Source: Acestrorhynchus altus (taxonomy: Eukaryota > Chordata > Actinopteri > Characiformes > Acestrorhynchidae). From it: a stretch of DNA of 64,000 nt. How positions within the stretch are numbered: position 1 is the stretch's first letter; each line of letters starts with the position of its first letter. Below are positions 47,791 to 57,753 of this stretch, piece after piece. The position numbers and the translations under genes are program-made. The stretch is taken from positions 3,591,256 through 3,655,255 of the forward strand of contig CM067522.1 of assembly GCA_034509495.1 (NCBI GenBank), read 5' to 3'. The notes under the pieces were generated by a model. The model ran no database searches. It worked only from the letters and a program-made list of their open reading frames with translations, and was not told where the DNA came from.

Positions 47791-50700
47791 CCAATGTAAA
47801 CAGTGCTTCTCAGAAACAAAGATGTCTTCTTCATTCATCACAACAAATAGAAATGCTGTAACTGAGTCCATACACTTTTCCAACAAAAGCCACGGGTTCT
47901 AGATCTCTACTACACTCACAAGAGCCTGAGGTCATGAGACATATTTATTCCTACTTAACACAAATAACTGTAGACCATAAACATATTAAATGGATTTAAA
48001 TACCTTCAACTATCACTGGAATGAATGAAATGAACGAGTTTCGTGCTACACTTGATTTTGGATCTGGGCTGAAGACTGGGATTTCCACTCACTCCGGCAT
48101 CGTCTGGGACGTGTTCCTATTATCCATGCTAGCCTTTTAGTTACATTGTAACGTGTGGGATAAAAGACAGCATAGATACTTACACAGTTAACGTGAGCAA
48201 TGTCACCTGCCACCACCTTTCACCAGCAACTGGACAGATATTTTCCCAGATTCAAACCACAAGAGCAACTTACTTCTTCATTAGCATGTCATTACCAAGC
48301 TGTGTGTAGCAGGCAGACGACGTCTGAATTCATTCTGCTGATACCATCAACAGTCATGCCAGTAAAAAGAATTCCAGAAATGGACATGACACTACAGCCA
48401 CCGCGTTTAACAGATGAGCTGGTGCTCTTTCTTTCTCCAGTGCATTACTTTGCTTTGATGTCTTGTGAATTATTTCGTCCTGAATTCTGGTTCTGATTCT
48501 TAATGGTTTTCATTAAATTTAAGGGTTACAGTCAGTGTTTGGTGCAGCCTTTTCCTGCTGATCAGATTTATTTGGATGCAGAACTTTTAGTACCGTATTT
48601 TCCGGACTATAAGACGCTACTTTTTTCCCCTCACTTTAAGCCATGCAGTTTATAATGAGGTGCAGCTTTGTCTTCTTATATATATATATGTTATTTCCCA
48701 GCGTGCGGCTTATAGATCAGAAAATACGGTAATAGATTTAAGATGGAAAACTCATCTAATTCACGCAAAACAGAAGTTTCATGAATGAAACGTGTGTGAG
48801 TGACACCTTTTACAAATCAGCCTTTTACAATTAACTACACCTAGATTATCTACAATTACTCATCTCTCTCTCCCTCTCTCGCTCACTCACTCTCTTGCTC
48901 TCGCCCTCTCCCCTATGTCCCAAGCTGCCTCTGCTGCTTGGCTGATTTGGTTCATGCCCACGCATGATGCCTTATCCTGACGGCTCTACCTACCCTGCTC
49001 CCCTCTGACTGTCCGATCACTGCATTGGCTCACTCGTCCCACATTACAGACTCCACTGCCAGCTTGTGAATGTTGAACCTGCATGGACGTCTATATTAAC
49101 ACTGAGCCTGTATCCGACTCGCTCGCATTCTCTCGAGCGTACACAGCGTGCTCCCATTAGCATCTATACTTCTTTATTCTTTAACGCCTCCTTGTGCTTT
49201 ATGTCAGTGCTCTCCGATGTTGACCAGAGGAGGATGGGTTCCCCTTTTGAGCCTTGGTTCCTCTCAAGGTTTCTTCCTCTTAGCCTGAGGGAGCTTTTCC
49301 TTGCCACTGTTTCCCGCTGGCTGTGCATTTGAGGCTTGGACCCTGATTTCTGTAAAAGTCCTTTGTTGTATAAAGTGCTAAATGAATTTGATTGATCTGG
49401 GTTAGTTTAAATTTTTTACACTCACTCTGCGTTCTTCTGAATGCTTCATTAATAACAATAACAATAATAATGAAGCTATTCGACTAATATGCAAGTTGTG
49501 TAGTTATTCACCGACATGCCAAAGTCATGTGATAGCAGTATGAGGTGGCATTACCTCAGCGGGTGGCTTGAGAACCTGTACAAGCTGTGAGATGTTATTT
49601 TGTAACTGACGCAGTGGTTGGGAAAATCCATCCTAAGCACTTATTGCCGGACACTACACTGTCCACTGTGGGAGGTAATGCCTTCTATGACGTATTCCCA
49701 GCACACGTGGCACGGTGAATCAAGGAATGTTAAATACCCTCACAACTTTGCCCTGAGCACGCTGGCCAGTATTCGGCCTCACTCTCAAGATAACAATACA
49801 GGTGTGGGCGTTCCCAAACCATTCCCAGAGGTTTCCAGGCTTCATGACTGATTTACATACTGACATCCACTGACTTGCCAAGTGTGAAATATGTCACTGT
49901 CCTTTAGAATAAGGAATGTATGGAGTTTCATTCGTTTCATCGGTGTGCTGAGGTACCTTGAAGTTGGAGTGGACTCGATTGTTGTAGAAAATGCCGAGCG
50001 GGGTAAGTTCTGCTTTCGTCTCTGGAACCAGCCCATGAGTGTCGCCAGTGGAGGAGTTATGGAAGATGTACCAAATCCCTGCATCCTGGAGGAAAACATG
50101 AGAGAAATGAGAGACAGGATTCATAGATAACCTGCAAGCCTTGGCACGATTTATTAGCTGCTCCAGCAGATAAACAGTGGAGTGTTATAAGAAAGTTTGA
50201 TTCACTGGCTTTATACGATAAACTTCATTCTGATTGGTCTGCTGTAAACGATTCTGGCTTTTACAACAAGTGGTGATGAATCCACCTTCTGATGTCCGAG
50301 GCGTCGTTATGATGGTTTTGAGAGAAGAACTGTGACTAATTTGATTTTAATAATATTAATGGACGGCTTTGTGTGGCATAATAGCCCCAGAATCACAAAC
50401 AATAGCGGGCAAGGCAATGGTTGCTTCTGTCTGGGGGAAAACAAACAAACAAACAAACAAAAACATGAAGAAACTGTTATTACTCCTGTTTTAAGGACAA
50501 GGGCCCACAGCATGGAATACAAGGAGCACTGCCACAGGATTACCTAGTGTGTAGATGCACAAAGATGTATATTTTAAGACTCAACCAGCCTTTTCTACTC
50601 CTCAGACAACTGCTCTAGCCCAACAGCTTCTCTGAACACCTAAACTCACTGAATGAATATCTTCTATATGACCATTTTAACTGGAAATGAAACAAAAAGT

Positions 50701-53479
50701 GGACAATAATCGAAGACTTGAAATCATACGGCTGTGAAGCTGCTCTTCCCTCTCAGACATGAAATCAGCTTTTCCTGAACTCTAATAACTGCAGGATGAA
50801 CTACTGGCACATCACTGTGTTTGCACAACCTCCTGCTATGTACAAAACGCCAACCCAGGACAAACAATGAGCATCAGAACAATAAAACTAAAAAGTCTTT
50901 TTCTTGCTGCCAAAACAGCCTTTAATAAAAGAGAGGAATGAAGGAGAATTAACTGCTCTGAGTAATTCCATTACCAGCAGATTAGCTGCTTCATCTCAAG
51001 TAATGTCATTCAATATTACTGCCACATGACTTGATTGTATGGTAATCCTACTGTAATAAAGGCATTCTTGTTGTCTTCTTTACTAGAAAGCGTTCCTACA
51101 GTATAGAATTCGATTTTTAATTTAATACTGCTCTGTCGTATCACCAATTCACTGTAATATTTCAACTGTAATTATAACCTTCATGCTCCTCTCCTTCAGC
51201 CTAGAGTAAGACTAGAACCCCCCCACTGAACCTACCGTCACCATGCCTAATGCTAGACGTGGGCTAGAGGGATATAAAAGCCCCCCAGCTTTGAGCTTTG
51301 CACACTGTCCTCTGGAGTGATGGTGGGGGCCTTGATCTCACTAATGCTCTTGCCACTGAATTCAATCAAATCCTCACTGCAATGCTCCAATATCTAGTAT
51401 AAAGCCTTCTCTGGACAGTAGAGGCAGAAACTCCAAGCAGAATGATGACGAACCCCTTTCTGATGGTTATGGTACTAAAGCAGCTCATGTTCAGCTTGGT
51501 TCATGTTCAGAATTTCATTTTAAAAAGTTCTATTTTACATTTGTTACATGAAGTGAAATATTTTAAGCCTTTTTGGTTAATAGTTCATCAGTGTGGCTTA
51601 TAACTCAAATCATAAATCATACAGTTTGTTAAATGATTAAACAGTATCAACATTAAAACAACAGAAATAACTAAATAATTAAATTAATGAATTAATTCAT
51701 TATGAACCAAAAAACCTTCTATTCAAATATTCAAATGTTTGGAGATGCACTAGAAGCTTGAAGGTGGGAGGAGCTTTTGAAAACCTCTATTGGGTGGAAA
51801 ACCTGAGTGAAAATTAGATGATCTGGCAGAAATTCATCATGATATACATATAAATACATATAAATACATATAAATACATATAAATACATACACATTAGAC
51901 AGATTTACTACAGATTTTGATTTGTAGGGATTTTTACAGACTATTTTGTTGCAAAGCAAGAAAAAGAACAAACAATTAATGTGAATCACAGAAAAAAAGG
52001 AAATTTCTTTAAAGAACAGAAACTGAACTGAACTCTTCTCAGACATTCATTTCCCTTCTAACCTGCAGAGATCAAAGCAGATTTACCTGCGAACCGGCTG
52101 CAGCGTTGTTAATCAGGTTATTGTTTGGGTTGGTGATCCAAAACGTGGACACAGCCCTAGTGTACACAAACACACACACACACACACACACAAACACACA
52201 AACACACAAACACACAAACACACAAACACACAGGGAATATGCAGATCTAAACATCCAGACCATTAACATTTACATTGAACTCTACCGAACACCGTCACCA
52301 TCGCAGGGCTTATTTGGTTATTCCTGTCATTTAAAGTTGACACTTTGGTTTAAATCAATTTTCCTCCTTCCTCCAAATGTGTCTCCTCAGCAAAGACACC
52401 TTCGCTGTCTAATCTGAGTTTTACACTGGAGCTATGAGGCTACTGAAGTTAAACAATAAAGTACAACAACAATAATAATGATAATACAATCAACTGTCTA
52501 CATGAATGTCTGCTCCTTAGCCCGGTTATGTGCTTTCGTATTGGTCAGTGAATCTCAAACAGCTCCATACATCAGCCCTGTAGCTCCAGTGCAGACCAAT
52601 CAAACTTAGGCAGCAAAATACCTTCGCTGAATGACGACTGGGGCCACCAGAGCTACCTTTACCTTTTTACCTCATCGTGACACAGTGATACACTGTGTGG
52701 ACGACAACGTAGTTCTGTGTAGTGATGCAGTGACGAGCTTTTCAACAGTTTTTGAGAAACAATCTTAAGTAAACAGCTCATGATGTTCATAAGATCTGTG
52801 AACAGATGGCGCAGTATCATACTTGCACTCCGTGGCTGGTGATGGAACATAGCCCTTGTGCACGCGGTCTCTTATCTCTGTGCACATGGTGTCATTGCGG
52901 TCGGTGGGCAGAATGGTGCCTGGTCTGGTCAGTAAACCCAGGTTATGGAAGAACGTGTTCCTCTGCTCGATCCCATCCTCCAGGAAAAAACAGTGGCCCA
53001 GTGTGTCGTAGCCAACAGTGTCCCTTACCTGCACAACAACAAACCATCAGGTCCAAACTGGTCAACAGTGGCACTAAGATCAAACACTGAGCGGGGATAA
53101 GAGCGTCTGATAAGTGCTGTTACTTCTAAGAGGCCAAGTATCAGACGTGTATTCGTGTACTAGCAGTAGAGATTTCTTTTTGACTGGTTGTACAAAATTT
53201 GAAGAGATGCATTCTGGGTACTGTAGTGAGAAAACACTGACGGACACGATCATAAACACACCAGCAGTCCATTTGTGGCGTGGATGGTGACACAACGGGA
53301 GAACGAGTGGTGTATGGACAGAGAGTCGAGGTAGGTCGGCTGGGAATAGCCTCCTCGCTGGTCAACATCCCCACAAAGGTGGAAGTGGATGGGATAACTG
53401 CCCTTCACTGCCTGCTGACCCATGTTCTTCAGCTCCACCTGAGACAGGTGCACTGACGTGAAGTTACCCAGGATCTTTA

Positions 53480-53534
<55 letters not shown>

Positions 53535-55736
53535 ACATATCTACACATATACATATCAAGCACTTTATTAGGGACTCTATACTAATTGAAAACTAGCTAT
53601 TCCATTCTTGAATATGGAGGTCATGAAGGGAAGCACATGGTCAGCAATATTCCAAGTTGTCTGTAGACACAAGGCAGGTTGGTTCATGCTGTATCAGATT
53701 TTGACCTACTATCTGTGTTCCTCATCACAAATCGAGGTCCATGAGACCAGGTCACTACGAGACAACATTCCTCCAGTCTTCAACTGTCCAGTGCTTGTGA
53801 GCCTGTGCTCACTGCAGCCTCAGCTTTCTGTTCTTGGCTAACAGAAGTGGACCCTAACAGGGTCATCTGCAGTTGTAGCCCATCCTCCTCAAGGTTGGAC
53901 GTGTGGTTCATTCTGAAACTCTCCAAAATTGTCCCGAGTGGTTCTTTGAGCTACTGTAGCCTTTCTCCCAGCTCTCCAGAGACTCCTGTGCTGAAAATCC
54001 CAGGAGATCATCAGCCTGGTTGGCACTCAAAATCCCTGAGGCCACATTTCTCCTCTTTCTGGTGGATAATGTGAACATGATCTGAAGCTGCTGGCCTTCA
54101 TCTCCATGATTTTATGCATGTGGATACACGACTCGCTGGTAATCACAGGAATGAGGAGGAGGGTGCTCATAATAAAGTGTTCAGTGAGTGTATAAATATC
54201 TATGTGCACTCAAGGACATGTGAGAGCTGCGTGAGAACATGAAGCATGGAAGCATTAATGGTTCCCACACATCCACACATCCCACTCTCAGTGAAATGTA
54301 ATCTGACCTTGACGTGTCCGCCGAAGGTGTCATGGCCATAGTACTGGCACCAGTTGTTGCCGTAGCAGGAGCGCTCCGTCTCCCCCTGGATCAGGATGTT
54401 CCTGGACAGGAGGGCCACCTCTGCTCGCATGTCTACACCGTCTACAATCTCGCCCACGTGGGTGAACTGTGGCTTTCCTAAAACACAAACACACAATCAA
54501 GGTTTCGCACACAGACAGGCATCTTATATACGTGTTAAAGCAATAGTTCCATTTTTGTTCTACGAGGTTAAATGTCCTGCTTGACTGATCACAAGGACGA
54601 AATGTAAACGAGGTATTTATTTGGCTAAACTGCTGTTATAAAGCTCGCAAGGTTGGATTGCGTGGTTTCTGTGTGTGTACACACACGGGCTTGTGTGGAT
54701 GTGGTCAGTAATACACCGTGGAAAATGCCAGTATTACTCAATGAGTAACTTTAGAATACAGACAGAATCGCTGTAGACTTTGACCACATTCCAGATCAAC
54801 ATTCACAGAACACTGTTTCTCAATTTCAAAACACTTCCAAAACCAGTTGCCCAAAGACTTTGGAGTTCACCACAACTGGTTGACCAGTGTTACCACTGGA
54901 TATGGAAAACAATCAACTGGCATCTTTAACAAACACCACAAAAATATGTCCAGCTGGACAGTACTGAGTGTGTGACTGTTTAAATGAGACGCAAATGGAC
55001 AGAAGTGCTAATAAACAACACACACTACTGCTTTTATTACTATCTTGGATCCAGAACTCTTGGGCTCTCCTGGCTTTCCAAGGAAATCCAACTTGTTGGG
55101 GCGTTCCGGTTAAACATTTCTACTTGTATCTTGGAAAATCCAACATCCCATGTATGGAACACATCATTCCTCAAACAACGCTACGAGGAAGGATAAAAAT
55201 TAAACAACCGACTACCGTACATTTCTGATCCAAAACGATGAGGAGAACAGAACAGCACATGCATGTTGTCGAGATCAGGAATAAAACCCCAGACAGCAGT
55301 TTGGGTCCAACACTCGCTGTGTTTTCGGAGCTCCTGGTTAAAAGATCAGCCAATTAAAATTAGCTGATGAAGAAGTAAAACGGACTGAATGTTCACATTC
55401 TGTGGGTTAATAAGCACACAGAAACCAGCAAACACCCTCCACCCTTTTCCTGTCCCAAAGGAAGACGCTGTCGTTAAAGTCGATACAGTCAATACGGTGA
55501 GAAACCGTCTCTTATCTCCTCCGTCAATGGCTGTTATTTACTACAGCTTTTTTCAAAAACGAAGCTCCTGCTTTTGTACAAAGATGTCGAAAAATGAAAA
55601 GCTGGGAGGAATTCAATCAGTCCAGCTGTAAAGGCATGAGGTTTGATGGAAAGGTAATAAGCAGTAAAACAGACAAAAACTGAAACAGACAAAAGCGTTC
55701 CGAGATGGGACTCATATATATAGTGTGTGTGTGTGT

Positions 55737-55807
<71 letters not shown>

Positions 55808-56483
55808 ACTGGCTGAAGTGTATAATGCACAATGGGGATGCAGGGGTTGAGTGTGGGTTCACCATCCACATATATCCAGCCATCAGCCTCCTGTTCTCTG
55901 AACATTTACTGGACAGAACCAAGGAAAGGGCTACAGAAGAACCACCATTAAATCCAAATAGAAATGTCTTCATGGAATCTGATGGAAAATATCAACTGGG
56001 GAAACCAATAAGCCAGTTCCCAGTAATGTCCATTATATGAGAAATCAGCACACTGTGTCGTTCAGCAGGGAAACCAGTCCGTACTTTTATATTCAGGACT
56101 GATGGAACAGAGGGGTCAGGACACGCACCTTGTATTCGGACCTGCCTCTTTGTGCAGAGGGGGCAGGGCAACAGGGTGAATTCCTCAGCCTGGTGCATGG
56201 AGTAGTCGGTGCTGGCCACCACAATCCTCTCTCCGGCTCTCCAGCTGCTGACATCATCCTGCAGGTTCAGAACTACCTGGTCCACTGCGTCCACCTGGAA
56301 GCCCGATATCGGGAAACCTGTAGAACAGAGTCAGGGGCTGAACTCTCCAGCTTGTCAGAACAAATTCCGTGATTCTATTACCTCCTGATCTAGACTAAGA
56401 CGTGGCCTGGTGGTGAAGGAACCAGACGTGTGACGTGTTGCTGGTTCGATTCCCTGAACATGCAGGATGTGACTGAAGTGTCC

Positions 56484-56531
<48 letters not shown>

Positions 56532-57654
56532 TATTATTATTATTATTATTACTATTATTATTATTATTATTATTATTATTTAAATATTATTATTATTATT
56601 ATTATTATTATCATTATTATTATTATCATTATTATTATTATCATTATTATTATTATTATTATCATCATTATCATTATTATTACAATTATTATTATCATTA
56701 TTATTATTATTATTATTATTTTAATATTATTGTCATTATTATTATCATTATTATTATTATTTTAATATTATTATTATTATTATCATTATTATTATTATTA
56801 TCAATATCATTATTATTATTATTATTATTATTGTTTTATTATTATTATTATTATTATTTATTTTTTATTTTAACTGCTGTCTGCTGATGACGAGATAAAG
56901 AAATTGTGGATACTATGTTTGTGTCTCTCAGCCTGAGGAAGCAACATCATCAATTCAGCAAAATTACTTCAAATAAGTTATATATTTAATATAATAATAA
57001 TAATAATAATAAATGAAATATTATTATATAATTCATATTACAAAAATCAGCTTGTTAATTCCAGAGGCTCACATTTAGACATCATTAATGCATTTCATAC
57101 ACAAACCTGATGAATAAAGAGTAACAGCCGAGAGACGAGGAGACAAAACATGACGTGTAACAACCTTCAAACAAGCAACTGAAAATCACAACAACAACTC
57201 AAACTGAAATGAACACGTGAACACGGGGGTCTTTCAGAGCTGAGTACGAGAAGAGGGTTTGGAATGTCAGCTGCTACACCTTCACACACCCGTCTGAGAC
57301 TTCCACGCCCGATTATACGAGCAATAAACAGATTAGAATTCTTTCAGCGCAGACGAGCACAAAACACGACCCCAGGGCTGAAAACAGCCGTCCAACAAAC
57401 CCCATCTACAGCACAATGTTACACAACAACTCCCTGTGGTGTGCACTTCATCAGAGAGTGACCAGTGAGTGGAAGCACAAGGTGGGTGTTTCTAATAAAG
57501 TGGCCAGTGAGTGGAAGCACAAGGTGGGTGTTTCTAATAAAGTGGCCAGTGAGTGGAAGCACAAGTTGGGTGTTTCTAATAAAGTGGCCAGTGAGTGGAA
57601 GCACAAGGTGGGTGTTTCTAATAAAGTGGTACAAGGCATTTCTCATATATGAGA

Positions 57655-57705
<51 letters not shown>

Positions 57706-57710
57706 TATAG

Positions 57711-57753
<43 letters not shown>

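Noticed and set aside
49066..49332. 88-codon plus frame
   Set aside because: It coincides with a very common fish retroelement 3' tail.
56430..56765. Poly-Tyr/poly-Ile frame
   Set aside because: A translation of the TTA microsatellite.
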